From Nonlabens marinus S1-08 (lineage in GTDB: Bacteria; Bacteroidota; Bacteroidia; Flavobacteriales; Flavobacteriaceae): 64,000 nt of DNA. Below are positions 8,169 through 17,636 of the stretch, one piece after another. How positions within the stretch are numbered: position 1 is the stretch's first letter; every line of letters begins with the position of its first letter. The position numbers were made by a program, and so were the translations under genes. Below the pieces are notes generated by a model that saw only the letters and a program-made list of their open reading frames with translations, was not told the origin of the DNA and searched no databases. The DNA lies in assembly GCF_000831385.1 (NCBI RefSeq), contig NZ_AP014548.1, positions 1,240,001 through 1,304,000 of the forward strand, given 5' to 3'.

Positions 8169-11100
8169 ATGCTAAATAAAAGCATAAAATTTCTCATAGA
8201 AAACAAACTTGTTGCCGTTATACTGCTCGCCCTATTCGTAGGTTGGGGAGTGGTCAACGCACCCTTTAATTGGGAAACAGGTATTTTACCAACTGATCCT
8301 GTAGCTGTTGATGCCATTCCAGACATCGGCGAAAACCAGCAAATTGTTTTCACAAAATGGCAAGGGCGTTCACCGCAGGATATCGAAGACCAGATTACCT
8401 ATCCACTCACAACTTCGTTGTTGGGAATCCCTGGTGTTAAGACCATCCGAAGCTCTTCTATGTTCGGTTTTTCAAGTATCTATATCATTTTTGAAGAAGA
8501 TGTAGAATTCTATTGGTCGCGTAGCCGTATTCTTGAAAAACTCAATTCACTTCCTGCAAATCTATTGCCCGATGGTGTAAACCCTGCTTTGGGTCCGGAT
8601 GCTACGGGATTAGGTCAAATTTTTTGGTACACACTGGAAGGTCGTGATAAAGATGGCAACGTAACCGGCGGTTGGGATTTACAGGAATTGCGTAGCATAC
8701 AGGATTATTATGTAAAATATGGTTTGTCTTCGGCAAGCGGTGTCTCTGAAGTGGCCTCAATTGGTGGTTACGTTCAAGAATACCAAGTGGATGTTGACCC
8801 TGAAAAAATGCGGCAGTACAACATCGGTTTGACCGATATCGTAAAAGCCGTAAAAGAAAGCAATCAAGATATCGGTGCGCAGACCTTGGAAATCAATCAA
8901 GCCGAATACCTTGTTCGTGGTTTAGGGTATGTGAAATCTGTTTCAGATATTGAAAATGCGGTGGTCGCTTCGGAAAATTTTACTTCTATCCGAATTAAAG
9001 ACATCGCAAATGTTCATCTGGGACCACAAACGCGACGTGGTATTTTAGACAAAGAAGGTGCTGAAGTGGTTGGCGGTGTTGTAGTTGCCCGATATGGCGC
9101 TAATCCCTTGGAAGTCATCAATAATGTAAAAGACCAAATAGCCGAATTATCATCTGGACTACCCACAAAAACCTTGGCAGATGGTCGTACTTCACAAGTG
9201 ACCATCGTTCCCTTTTACGACCGCACGCAACTCATTCAGGAAACACTTCACACGCTCAATGAAGCCCTTACACTTGAAATCCTGATAACCATTTTGGTCA
9301 TCATCGTAATGGTGTTCAACCTACGTGCATCCATTCTAATCTCTGGTCTGTTGCCTGTTGCCGTTTTAATGGTTTTCATAACAATGAAGCTCTTTAATGT
9401 AGATGCCAACATTGTTGCCTTGTCAGGAATTGCCATTGCTATCGGTACAATGGTGGACGTGGGCGTCATACTTGCCGAAAATATGATTCGGCATCTGGAA
9501 GATGAAAAATTACGCTTTCGCGAAAGCGGGATAGAATACACGACAAACGAAATTATTTACAACGCCACTGCGGAAGTTTCTGGTGCAATTTTGACCGCAG
9601 TGCTCACAACGATTATCAGTTTCCTACCTGTGTTCACAATGATAGGTGCTGAGGGAAAACTATTCAGACCACTCGCATTTACAAAAACAATGGCACTTTC
9701 TGCATCGCTTGTAATCGCGCTATTTTTAATACCGCCATTTGCCGCGTTCCTTTTCAGAAAAACAAACATTCGCCAGCGATCTAAACTGTTTTTGAATGGT
9801 CTTTTAATCGCACTCGGTATCACTGCACTTGTATTTGGTTACTGGCTTGGGTTGATTTTGATAGCTTTTGGATGTAGTGGTTTATTCTTTTCGCTTAAAG
9901 CGAAAAAGGAATACAACCATACCATTGCTGGCTACAGGCTCAACATCAATCAAAATGTAGTAAATATCATCATTTCCTGTATTGCTATCGTCGTGCTGTT
10001 AGCCGAATACTGGCGACCACTTGGTTTTGACCGCAGCATTCTAATGAATTTGATTTTTGTAGCGATTATCTGCTTTGGACTGCTTGGTGTGTTTACAGTT
10101 TTCCGAAGATACTATGACAGCATTTTGCGTTGGGCACTTCAAAATCGATACCTGTTTTTAATTATTCCAACCACGGTGTTGATTTTAGGCGTGGTCATAA
10201 TGCGTAACACAGGGAAGGAATTTATGCCTGCACTTAATGAAGGTTCATTTCTTTTGATGCCCACATCCTTACCGCACGCCGGTGTAGAAGAAAACAAACG
10301 TGTACTGCAACAGCTTGATATGGCTGTGGCGAGCATACCAGAGATTGAAACCGTGGTGGGGAAAGCGGGTAGAACAGAATCTGCCCTCGACCCTGCACCA
10401 CTCTCGATGTATGAAAATGTCATTCAGTACAAGTCTGAATATATGCGAAATGAAAATGGCGAGAGACAACGCTACCGTGTAAACGATGATGGCCTATTTG
10501 TTCTGAAAGGTGACAAGTTCATTATCAACCCAAATAATGAAATCGATGATGATGCAAACTATGAAGCGTCACAACTCAAAACAAGTGCAACACGCAATGA
10601 TTTGATTGAAGATAGCGATGGGGAATACTACCGAAACTGGCGACCGGAAATAAGCAGTCCTGATGACATTTGGAATGAAATTGTAAAAGTTACCAAATTC
10701 CCAGGCGTGACTTCTGCGCCCAAGCTGCAACCCATCGAGACGCGACTCGTTATGCTGCAAACAGGTATGCGAGCACCTATGGGTATCAAGGTAAAAGGCC
10801 CAGATTTAAAAACCATAGAAAATTTTGGACTGCAATTGGAAGACATCCTAAAACAAGCAAAAGGCGTCAAAGAACAAGCCGTTTTTGCAGACCGCATCGT
10901 GGGCAAACCCTATTTGCTAATTGACATTAAACGAGACCAGTTGGCACGCTATGGGATTTCAATAATGGATGTTCAGGAAGTGCTTCAAGTAGCTGTGGGC
11001 GGTATGCCGCTTACCCAAACGGTAGAAGGCCGTGAGCGGTATGGTGTAAGAGTACGCTATCCACGGGAATTGCGTGCAAATCCAGAAGATTTGAAAAGTA

Positions 11101-11954
11101 TCTATGTTCCTGTATCAACTGGAAGTCCGGTTCCTTTGGGCGAACTGGTGGATATACGATATGAGCAAGGTCCACAGGTCATTAAAAGTGAAGACACTTT
11201 CTTAATTGGCTACGTGCTGTTTGACAAGCTCGATGGCTTTGCCGAAGTCGATGTGGTGGAAAATGCCCAAGCGCTCATTCAACAGAAAATCGATAATGGC
11301 GATTTGGTCGTGCCACAAGGAATCAGTTACCGATTTACGGGAACGTACGAAAATCAATTGCGAGCAGAAAAAACGTTATCGGTAGTTGTGCCACTTTGTT
11401 TACTGGTCATTTTCTTGATTTTGTATTTCCAATTCAGGTCGGTTTCTACGTCGCTTATGGTTTTTACAGCCATCGCCGTAGCCTTTGCAGGTGGTTTTAT
11501 AATGATATGGTTATACGGTCAGGATTGGTTTTTCAATTTCAGCTTTTTTGGCGAGAACCTACGGGACTTGTTCAATATGAAAACCATCAATTTAAGTGTG
11601 GCCGTTTGGGTCGGTTTTATTGCCCTTTTCGGTATTGCGACTGATGATGGTGTTGTAATGGCAACCTATTTAGACCAATCATTTAAAAGCAACGAGCCAG
11701 ACAGTAAAAAAGGCATACGTCTCGCCACATTAGAAGCCGCAGGAAAAAGAATACGTCCTTGCTTGATGACCACCGTGACCACAGTTTTGGCATTGTTGCC
11801 AGTACTCACATCTACAGGAAAGGGAAGCGATATTATGATACCAATGGCCATCCCCATTTTTGGCGGAATGATAATCGACGTCACATCCTATTTTCTCTTA
11901 CCAGTTTTATATAGCTGGAAAAAAGAATACCAACTTAAAAGAGCAAACAAATGA
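8169..11954 (+). CDS. cusA: CusA/CzcA family heavy-metal efflux RND transporter
   Basis: 1261 aa, longer than Proteobacterial CusA (~1050). It has an N-terminal membrane helix, the porter domain, the proton-relay helix with GTMVDVGVILAENM near 425-440, and a second relay helix near 1160 with GIATDDGVVMATY. Extra length comes from an additional hydrophobic stretch at about 540-650 between the two halves and an acidic insertion at about 760-840. It is the inner-membrane pump of a tripartite system exporting Cu(I)/Ag(I) or similar cations across both membranes. The partners are the overlapping TolC gene and the CusB gene at 26995. A perfect CGCTTTCGCGAAAGCG palindrome is embedded at 9513-9528, encoding part of LRFRESG. 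Confidence 0.93.
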   Translation: MLNKSIKFLIENKLVAVILLALFVGWGVVNAPFNWETGILPTDPVAVDAIPDIGENQQIVFTKWQGRSPQDIEDQITYPLTTSLLGIPGVKTIRSSSMFGFSSIYIIFEEDVEFYWSRSRILEKLNSLPANLLPDGVNPALGPDATGLGQIFWYTLEGRDKDGNVTGGWDLQELRSIQDYYVKYGLSSASGVSEVASIGGYVQEYQVDVDPEKMRQYNIGLTDIVKAVKESNQDIGAQTLEINQAEYLVRGLGYVKSVSDIENAVVASENFTSIRIKDIANVHLGPQTRRGILDKEGAEVVGGVVVARYGANPLEVINNVKDQIAELSSGLPTKTLADGRTSQVTIVPFYDRTQLIQETLHTLNEALTLEILITILVIIVMVFNLRASILISGLLPVAVLMVFITMKLFNVDANIVALSGIAIAIGTMVDVGVILAENMIRHLEDEKLRFRESGIEYTTNEIIYNATAEVSGAILTAVLTTIISFLPVFTMIGAEGKLFRPLAFTKTMALSASLVIALFLIPPFAAFLFRKTNIRQRSKLFLNGLLIALGITALVFGYWLGLILIAFGCSGLFFSLKAKKEYNHTIAGYRLNINQNVVNIIISCIAIVVLLAEYWRPLGFDRSILMNLIFVAIICFGLLGVFTVFRRYYDSILRWALQNRYLFLIIPTTVLILGVVIMRNTGKEFMPALNEGSFLLMPTSLPHAGVEENKRVLQQLDMAVASIPEIETVVGKAGRTESALDPAPLSMYENVIQYKSEYMRNENGERQRYRVNDDGLFVLKGDKFIINPNNEIDDDANYEASQLKTSATRNDLIEDSDGEYYRNWRPEISSPDDIWNEIVKVTKFPGVTSAPKLQPIETRLVMLQTGMRAPMGIKVKGPDLKTIENFGLQLEDILKQAKGVKEQAVFADRIVGKPYLLIDIKRDQLARYGISIMDVQEVLQVAVGGMPLTQTVEGRERYGVRVRYPRELRANPEDLKSIYVPVSTGSPVPLGELVDIRYEQGPQVIKSEDTFLIGYVLFDKLDGFAEVDVVENAQALIQQKIDNGDLVVPQGISYRFTGTYENQLRAEKTLSVVVPLCLLVIFLILYFQFRSVSTSLMVFTAIAVAFAGGFIMIWLYGQDWFFNFSFFGENLRDLFNMKTINLSVAVWVGFIALFGIATDDGVVMATYLDQSFKSNEPDSKKGIRLATLEAAGKRIRPCLMTTVTTVLALLPVLTSTGKGSDIMIPMAIPIFGGMIIDVTSYFLLPVLYSWKKEYQLKRANK
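9513..9528. repeat. In-frame 16-bp palindrome CGCTTTCGCGAAAGCG (copy in cusA)
   Basis: Perfect copy of a palindrome found at least seven times, exact or near-exact, inside coding sequences of this window (9513, 13006, 23457, 28395, 34652, 38353, 42025). Here it encodes FRES in a cytoplasmic loop of CusA. Confidence 0.85.
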
Positions 11955-13249
11955 AAAATATTAAAATCATAATCTGTCTTTTGTTTGTTTCCGCTGAAGT
12001 TTATGCTGAGCGAAGACGAAGTGCGAAAGCTCGCCTGAACGCACTACTAATAATGAGCATTGTACTGATTTCCATCGGCGGGCAGGCGCAACAACTACAA
12101 AGATACATTGAAGAAGCTGAAGCTAATAACCCAGAAATTCAGGCTTTTGAACTACGCTACAATATTGCCGAAGAAAAAGTCAATGAAGCAAACTGGTTAC
12201 CCAATACTGAAGTAAACTTAGGATATTTTGTAAGTGAGCCAGAAACAAGAGTGGGCGCACAACGAGCACGGATAGGCGTAAAACAGATGTTGCCTTGGTT
12301 TGGAACCGTTACCGCACGTGAAAATTATGCGACTTCAATGGCCGAAGCTGAATATGTGGAAATCACAATCGCCAAACGAAAATTGGCGCTTTCAGTAGCG
12401 CAATCCTATTATAGATTGTATGAAACAAGAGCAAAGCAAGAGGTACTTGACGAGAACATCCAATTATTAAAAACCTATGAGCGACTTGCCCTTACCTCGG
12501 TAGAAGTGGGCAAGGCATCTGCGGTAGATGTATTGCGGTTGCAGATTCGTCAAAATGAATTGCAGCAGCAAAAAGAGGTATTGGAAGAAGAATTTAGCGC
12601 AGAACAAACAACCTTCAATAATCTCTTAAATCGGGATGAAAATAGTACGGTTGATTTAGTTGCAGAAATGAAAATACCAGAGAATGACCCTATATACGGA
12701 ACAGACGCACTATCGCTCAATCCTGAACTGCTCAAGTACGATAAATTGTACGAATCCGTAGCACAATCAGAATTGCTCAATCAACGCGAGAGCCTACCTA
12801 TGGTTGGCTTTGGTGTGGATTATCTACCGGTAAGCGAGCGTACCGATATGAACCCTATAGACAATGGAAAAGATGTATTGATGCCTATGGTTTCGGTTTC
12901 CATTCCCATTTTTAACAATAGGTACAAGTCCATTTCAAGGCAAAATGAGTTACGCCAACAGGAAATTGAAACCCAAAAAGAGCAACGATTAAATGTGTTG
13001 GAATCCGCTTTCGCGAAAGGTATATCCCAACGCAACCAAGCCCGAATTAAATTCAATACTCAGAGTAAGAATTTAAAGCAGGCCAAAGATGCCGAGCAAA
13101 TTCTAATCAAGAATTATGAAACGGGAACGATAGATTTCAACGATGTGCTCGATATACAGGAATTGCAATTAAAATTTCAGATTAATCAGATAGAATCGGT
13201 TCAGATGTATTACGTGCAACAATCCATAATCAATTATTTAATTCAATAG
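11951..13249 (+). CDS. TolC family outer-membrane efflux protein (CusC-like)
   Basis: 432 aa, overlapping the cusA stop by 4 nt (ATGA). It has the long coiled-coil repeat structure of outer-membrane efflux proteins, with the two halves at about 50-235 and 250-430. It forms the outer-membrane exit duct of the metal efflux system. The N-terminus is odd: a plausible signal sequence (start to residue 11 joined to IMSIVLISIGGQAQ) is interrupted by ~22 residues rich in Ala, Arg and Glu, encoded by a dispersed-repeat-like insert. An internal ATG at about 12053 could give a shorter precursor but would leave an unusually short signal. A near-perfect CGCTTTCGCGAAAG copy lies at 13006. Confidence 0.9.
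   Translation: MKNIKIIICLLFVSAEVYAERRRSAKARLNALLIMSIVLISIGGQAQQLQRYIEEAEANNPEIQAFELRYNIAEEKVNEANWLPNTEVNLGYFVSEPETRVGAQRARIGVKQMLPWFGTVTARENYATSMAEAEYVEITIAKRKLALSVAQSYYRLYETRAKQEVLDENIQLLKTYERLALTSVEVGKASAVDVLRLQIRQNELQQQKEVLEEEFSAEQTTFNNLLNRDENSTVDLVAEMKIPENDPIYGTDALSLNPELLKYDKLYESVAQSELLNQRESLPMVGFGVDYLPVSERTDMNPIDNGKDVLMPMVSVSIPIFNNRYKSISRQNELRQQEIETQKEQRLNVLESAFAKGISQRNQARIKFNTQSKNLKQAKDAEQILIKNYETGTIDFNDVLDIQELQLKFQINQIESVQMYYVQQSIINYLIQ
11984..12049 (+). repeat. Repeat-like insert inside the TolC signal peptide
   Basis: A 66-bp (22-codon) segment splits the hydrophobic core of the TolC signal sequence and contains CTGAGCGAAGACGAAG at 12006-12021. This is close to CTGAGCGAAGTCGAAG, a dispersed repeat I recall from flavobacterial genomes. 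Removing the segment leaves a normal signal peptide, so I infer an in-frame insertion of a repeat element. Confidence 0.45.
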
Positions 13250-13251
13250 CA

Positions 13252-13818
13252 ATGGTAAAAGATTTTTACATAAAAAATATGGTTTGCGACCGTTGCATCA
13301 AGGTCTTAAAAGATGAAATACGTAAGCTAAAGATTGGTCTGTTGGATATTGAGTTGGGAAGACTTCGATTGGATATCGATGAAAAAGAACAATTGAACAC
13401 ACTAATCGAAATTTTAGACAGAAATGGATTTGCCCTCATCACTTCTACCGAGGATAAATTAACCGAGAAAGTAAAAATTGAATTGATAAAGTTATTGAAT
13501 GTAATGCCGCTTGAAATTGATGGGAAGTTATCAGATTTTCTTGCGGATAAATTACAAAAGGACTATTCAAAAATCAGCAAAGTGTTTTCCATTACCGAGG
13601 GAATCACTATTGAAAAATATTTTATCAAACTAAAGATAGAAAAGGTCAAGGAACTTATCCAAACACCCGATTATAATTTCACAGAAATAAGCCAATTGCT
13701 CGATTACAGCCATATCAACCATTTAAGTGGACAGTTTAAAAGCGAGACGGGAATGAGCCTTTCGACCTATAAATCCCAACAAAAGAATTTTAGGAATTCG
13801 TTGGACAAAATTATGTAG
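13252..13818 (+). CDS. HMA-like domain fused to AraC-type HTH regulator
   Basis: 188 aa, starting 2 nt after the TolC stop. Residues 1-65 resemble a heavy-metal-associated ferredoxin-like fold with CxxC (Cys12, Cys15 in MVCDRCIK). Residues ~95-185 form an AraC-family helix-turn-helix, including the second helix pattern EISQLLDYSHINHLSGQFKS and the closing FKSETGMSLSTYK. The arrangement suggests a one-component metal sensor in which Cu(I) or a similar ion binding to the N-terminal domain alters DNA binding. The likely target is the surrounding efflux operon. The domain identifications are seen in sequence; metal sensing is inferred. Confidence 0.8.
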   Translation: MVKDFYIKNMVCDRCIKVLKDEIRKLKIGLLDIELGRLRLDIDEKEQLNTLIEILDRNGFALITSTEDKLTEKVKIELIKLLNVMPLEIDGKLSDFLADKLQKDYSKISKVFSITEGITIEKYFIKLKIEKVKELIQTPDYNFTEISQLLDYSHINHLSGQFKSETGMSLSTYKSQQKNFRNSLDKIM

Positions 13819-13901
13819 ATAAGAACCAATATTATGACACAAGCTGTTGATTTACAGCAGTAATTTCCCTTGGAAATTTAATGTTTAATTAAAAATAAAA
13901 A

Positions 13902-14225
13902 ATGATGAGAAATTCAGAATTAATTAGCGCCCTTGGCAATTGTATCAACCATTGTAATTATTGTGCAGATGCCTGTTTAGAAGAAGAAAATCTAAAGATG
14001 ATGGTCAATTGTATTCGCACAGACCGTGTCTGTGCAGAGGTCTGTAGCACTTTGGCTCAGGTGTTGGCAACCAAATTTGAAGATGTAGATGATTTGGTAC
14101 GCTACTGTCAAAAAGTTTGTAACGCTTGTGCAGATGAATGTTCACAGCACGACCACAAACACTGTCAAGATTGTGCAGAAGCCTGTAGAAAATGTGCTGA
14201 GGCTTGTGAAAGCTATTTAGCATAA
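13902..14225 (+). CDS. Four-helix-bundle copper-binding protein (Csp-like, DUF326)
   Basis: 107 aa containing 16 cysteines in CxxxC and CxxC spacings along predicted helices, for example CINHCNYCADAC near 14-25 and CQDCAEACRKCAEAC near 88-102. There is no signal peptide, so it is cytosolic, matching the Csp3-like class of copper storage proteins whose Cys line the bundle core and bind many Cu(I) ions. It lies between the HMA-AraC regulator and the multicopper oxidase. It would buffer cytosolic copper while the pump and oxidase remove or detoxify it. Confidence 0.88.
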   Translation: MMRNSELISALGNCINHCNYCADACLEEENLKMMVNCIRTDRVCAEVCSTLAQVLATKFEDVDDLVRYCQKVCNACADECSQHDHKHCQDCAEACRKCAEACESYLA

Positions 14226-14272
14226 AACAAAACCGATTTTACAGACCATACATTTAATTTAAAATAGCACTT

Positions 14273-16618
14273 ATGAATTCAAAAATCTTAATTCTTTTGA
14301 TGATTCTTGTATCATCAACTGCCATAGCACAGACCGAGCCTTCCGTAGAAGGCAATGTAGATAACCTGCCCGTAAGGGAATATACCCTTACTCTACGGGA
14401 GGAGCTCGTAAACAAAGCAGACAAGGAAGTTATGGGGATGACCATAAATGGCCAAATCCCCGGGCCAACACTCAATTTTAATGAGGGCGAATATGCCGTA
14501 ATTTATGTCAAGAACGAGATGAGCGTGGAATCATCGATACATTGGCACGGCCTTCTGTTGCCAAATTTCTACGATGGCGTTCCCTATCTATCCACCCCAC
14601 CTATCGAACCTGGCAAGACTTTAAAATACGAATTTGCTATTAAGCAAAATGGAACCTACTGGTATCATTCCCATACAATGCTACAGGAACAAAGTGGTAT
14701 CTATGGTCCTTTTGTAATACAGCCCAAGGAAAAAACAGATTTAGAATATGATAAAGAGCTCGTGCTACTACTTTCAGATTGGACTAACGAAAAGCCAAGG
14801 GATGTACAACGATTTTTAAAGCGTGGCACAGAATGGTACAATATCAGAAAAGGGACGGCCACGCCACTTAACCAAGTAATTGCGAGAGGTGCTTTGGGTG
14901 CGCAGGTCGATTTTTGGAGGCAACGAATGGAAGGAGCCGATATTGCCGATATCTATTACCCAGCATTTCTTATCAATGGAGAAGAGAAAATTGAATATCC
15001 CGAATTTAAACCAGGAGAGAAAGTACGTCTGCGCATTATCGATGGTTCTGCATCAACCTCTTTTTGGATGACCTTTGGAGGGGAAGACCCATTGATGGTG
15101 GCAGCTGATGGAAAGGATGTAGTTCCCGTAAGAAAGAACAAGACTTTTATTGGTGTTGCAGAGACCTATGATTTTATCGTCACGATACCTGACAACGGAA
15201 AACTCGAATACAAGATTATGGCACAGGATGGTTCTGGCACAGCTACTGCCTATTTGGGCCAGGGAGAGGTGATAGCTGCACCAGATATACCAAGACCAGA
15301 TAAAATTGCGATGATGCAGCAAATGGCGAAGATGAAAATGAAAATGGGAGCACCAGCATTAAAATTTAGACCAAGAAAGGATGAGCGCTACGAAATGAAG
15401 GAAAAGTGGGGAATGCAAAAGAGCGATATGACAATGGGAGAAATGGAAATGGAACAATCGGCTATGAAGGGAGGAGACAAGATGAAGAATATGTCTATGG
15501 AAAAGCCAAAGGATTCAATGCAGATGGACCATTCCAAAATGGGAAAAATGGATAAAAAAATGGATGATATGAAAATGGACGAACCGGATGGAATGCAGGG
15601 AATGAATATGTTTTCAGAATACAACTACGATTATCTTAAATCACCCGAGAAAACCAACTATGACCCCGACGTGCCTGTAACCGAAATTTTGTTGAACCTT
15701 ACTGGAAATATGCAACGGTATATCTGGAGCTTGAACGGTGTACCTCTTTCTGAAGCGGACAAGATAAAGATAAAGGGAGATGAAGTAACCCGAATCACGT
15801 TCAATAACTTAACGATGATGCACCACCCGATGCACTTGCACGGACATTTTTTTAGGGTCATCAACGAGAATGGGGAATACTCACCCCTAAAACACACAGT
15901 AAATGTACCGCCTATGCAGGAAATAACCATCGAGTTTTATGGTAATGAATATGGCGACTGGTTTTTTCACTGTCACATACTTTATCATATGATGGGAGGT
16001 ATGGCTCGTATTGTGAGTTATGATACACCTCGCGACCCACGATTAGAAGAGTTTCCAGTATCTAAACTTATACACGAAACAGACCAATTTTATTCTTGGG
16101 GTATGGTAGATGCTGCATCACATATGACCACCTTGAACTTAGTAAGCTCAAACATCCGTAACCAGTTTTCACTGAGGGGCGAATATGGATGGAACAAGAA
16201 TATGGAAGTAGAGGTAGCATATGACAGGTATCTATATGATTATTTGACCGTTTTTGGTGGTATAAATATTGAAAATGGAATGGAGGATAGCCTTGAAGAG
16301 ATAAATACAACCGCCATTGCGGGGATACGCTACCTCACCCCTTACCTCTTTACACTTGATGTCCGTACGGACAGTAAGTTGCGCCCACAGATAAGTTTGA
16401 GTCGTGCCATCTCAATTTTTCCAAGAACCATCATATTTGGAATGTATGAATACCAAATGGATTTTGGTTGGGTAGATGACCTGCCACAAGGGGTTAATTT
16501 TAAAGAAGAGGTTACTTGGAGCGCAGGAGTAGAATATTTACTATCAAAGAATTTTTCACTAATGGGAAGCTACGACAACCGTTTTGGTGCAGGTGGTGGG
16601 CTTTCTCTAAGATTTTAA
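14273..16618 (+). CDS. CopA-type multicopper oxidase with C-terminal outer-membrane barrel-like domain
   Basis: 781 aa with a signal peptide (1-19). All four copper motifs are present: HWHG near 84, YHSHT near 125, HHPMHLHGHFF near 520 and HCHILYHM near 565. A Met/Asp/Lys-rich stretch at about 340-445 resembles the Met-rich copper-binding regions of PcoA/CopA. After the oxidase ends near residue 585, another ~195 residues of alternating hydrophobic beta-strand pattern resemble PcoB/CopB-type barrels and end in the outer-membrane signature LSLRF. This suggests a natural CopA-CopB-like fusion that tethers the cuprous oxidase to the outer membrane. The fusion interpretation is inference; the oxidase call is firm. 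Confidence 0.88.
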   Translation: MNSKILILLMILVSSTAIAQTEPSVEGNVDNLPVREYTLTLREELVNKADKEVMGMTINGQIPGPTLNFNEGEYAVIYVKNEMSVESSIHWHGLLLPNFYDGVPYLSTPPIEPGKTLKYEFAIKQNGTYWYHSHTMLQEQSGIYGPFVIQPKEKTDLEYDKELVLLLSDWTNEKPRDVQRFLKRGTEWYNIRKGTATPLNQVIARGALGAQVDFWRQRMEGADIADIYYPAFLINGEEKIEYPEFKPGEKVRLRIIDGSASTSFWMTFGGEDPLMVAADGKDVVPVRKNKTFIGVAETYDFIVTIPDNGKLEYKIMAQDGSGTATAYLGQGEVIAAPDIPRPDKIAMMQQMAKMKMKMGAPALKFRPRKDERYEMKEKWGMQKSDMTMGEMEMEQSAMKGGDKMKNMSMEKPKDSMQMDHSKMGKMDKKMDDMKMDEPDGMQGMNMFSEYNYDYLKSPEKTNYDPDVPVTEILLNLTGNMQRYIWSLNGVPLSEADKIKIKGDEVTRITFNNLTMMHHPMHLHGHFFRVINENGEYSPLKHTVNVPPMQEITIEFYGNEYGDWFFHCHILYHMMGGMARIVSYDTPRDPRLEEFPVSKLIHETDQFYSWGMVDAASHMTTLNLVSSNIRNQFSLRGEYGWNKNMEVEVAYDRYLYDYLTVFGGINIENGMEDSLEEINTTAIAGIRYLTPYLFTLDVRTDSKLRPQISLSRAISIFPRTIIFGMYEYQMDFGWVDDLPQGVNFKEEVTWSAGVEYLLSKNFSLMGSYDNRFGAGGGLSLRF

Positions 16619-16783
16619 AAGTTCCTTGATTAACACCTTAACAATAAGTATTAAGATTAACGAACAATAATAAAATGATAGGAAGGGGTACTCATATGAT
16701 GGGAAAATTGACAAAGGAGCGAAAACAACATATAGAGGGTAATCTTTCTTAAAACGATAATAATAATTATAAAAATTAAAGGT

Positions 16784-16864
16784 ATGATGATATTTTGGTG
16801 GATAATAGGACTTGCCCTTTTGGGATGGTTAATATTTTTTATAGCCGGTAAAAGAAAAAAGTAA
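16784..16864 (+). CDS. Tiny single-pass membrane protein (26 aa)
   Basis: Codons from ATG 16784 to TAA 16864 encode a 26-residue peptide with one continuous hydrophobic helix (FWWIIGLALLGWLIFFIAG) capped by KRKK, an ideal single-pass topology with a cytoplasmic positive tail. It is preceded by an A-rich AAATTAAAGGT initiation region. The surrounding 464-bp spacer (16619-17082) has no larger plus-strand gene. It may be a small subunit or regulator of a metal transporter. Called from composition and context only. Confidence 0.5.
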   Translation: MMIFWWIIGLALLGWLIFFIAGKRKK

Positions 16865-17082
16865 TAACTCAATAATAGGGATACAGGAAGGTTCTGAAGT
16901 TTAACAGTATCGGATTTTAAAAACAATGTATCGACCTAAAACAATAACGCTTTTCGATATTGTTTTTATAAAAAATAATTAAACAGTTGATTGTTGAATG
17001 TCTATTATAATCTGATGATATTTAGATGGAACCTACAGGTCATTTGTAAAAGTTTAAAGAGTAACAATTTAAAATAAGAATA

Positions 17083-17619
17083 ATGAAAACACTAATGAAA
17101 ACAACAATCGCAGCTTTTGCACTTATAGCATTTATTAGCTGCAAGGAAAAACAAACTGTAGAGATTAACACACCTGAAGAGGTAAAGACCGCAAAAGAAA
17201 ACACTGCAGATGTGGCAGACCAAGGCTTTATAGACGGGATGACCGGGAAGGTATGGCACAATTACCTTGAAATCAAGATGGCGCTGGCAAAAAGCGATGA
17301 GAGTCAAGCAAAATCCATTAGCAAGGATATGGCAGCATCATTTGGTGAAGAACGAATGGAGATGAAAAAGCTCGCACAACAAATGGCTGATGCTCAAGAT
17401 ATAGAAGAGGTCAGGGAACTTTTTGCACAGTTCACGGAAAAGGCGGGGCCTATGTTTGAAGATGCCTTATCTGAAGGAACCATATACAAAAAATACTGCC
17501 CAATGGCATTTAACAATGAAGGAGCCTATTGGTATGCAGATGTAAAAGAAATTACCAATCCCTATTTCGGAGAGAAAATGCTGAAGTGCGGGTCGGTCAA
17601 AAAAACCATTAATAAATAA
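17083..17619 (+). CDS. DUF3347 lipoprotein
   Basis: 178 aa with a lipoprotein signal (lipobox ending ISC near residue 21). The C-terminal half is a DUF3347 helical domain with the typical CPM motif ([10 protein letters not shown]) and closing [12 protein letters not shown], which places two conserved cysteines. DUF3347 proteins accompany CusB/CopA systems in Bacteroidetes and are thought to bind metal in the periplasm. It is the first of three consecutive related genes here; a fourth DUF3347 domain is fused to CusB (26995). The first copy is the most divergent. Confidence 0.8.
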   Translation: MKTLMKTTIAAFALIAFISCKEKQTVEINTPEEVKTAKENTADVADQGFIDGMTGKVWHNYLEIKMALAKSDESQAKSISKDMAASFGEERMEMKKLAQQMADAQDIEEVRELFAQFTEKAGPMFEDALSEGTIYKKYCPMAFNNEGAYWYADVKEITNPYFGEKMLKCGSVKKTINK

Positions 17620-17636
17620 CCCTTAAATATATAATT

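Noticed and set aside
16675..16752. 25-residue frame (MIGRGTHMMG...)
   Set aside because: No hydrophobic or conserved pattern and no better evidence than chance; left out in favour of the adjacent 26-residue membrane peptide.
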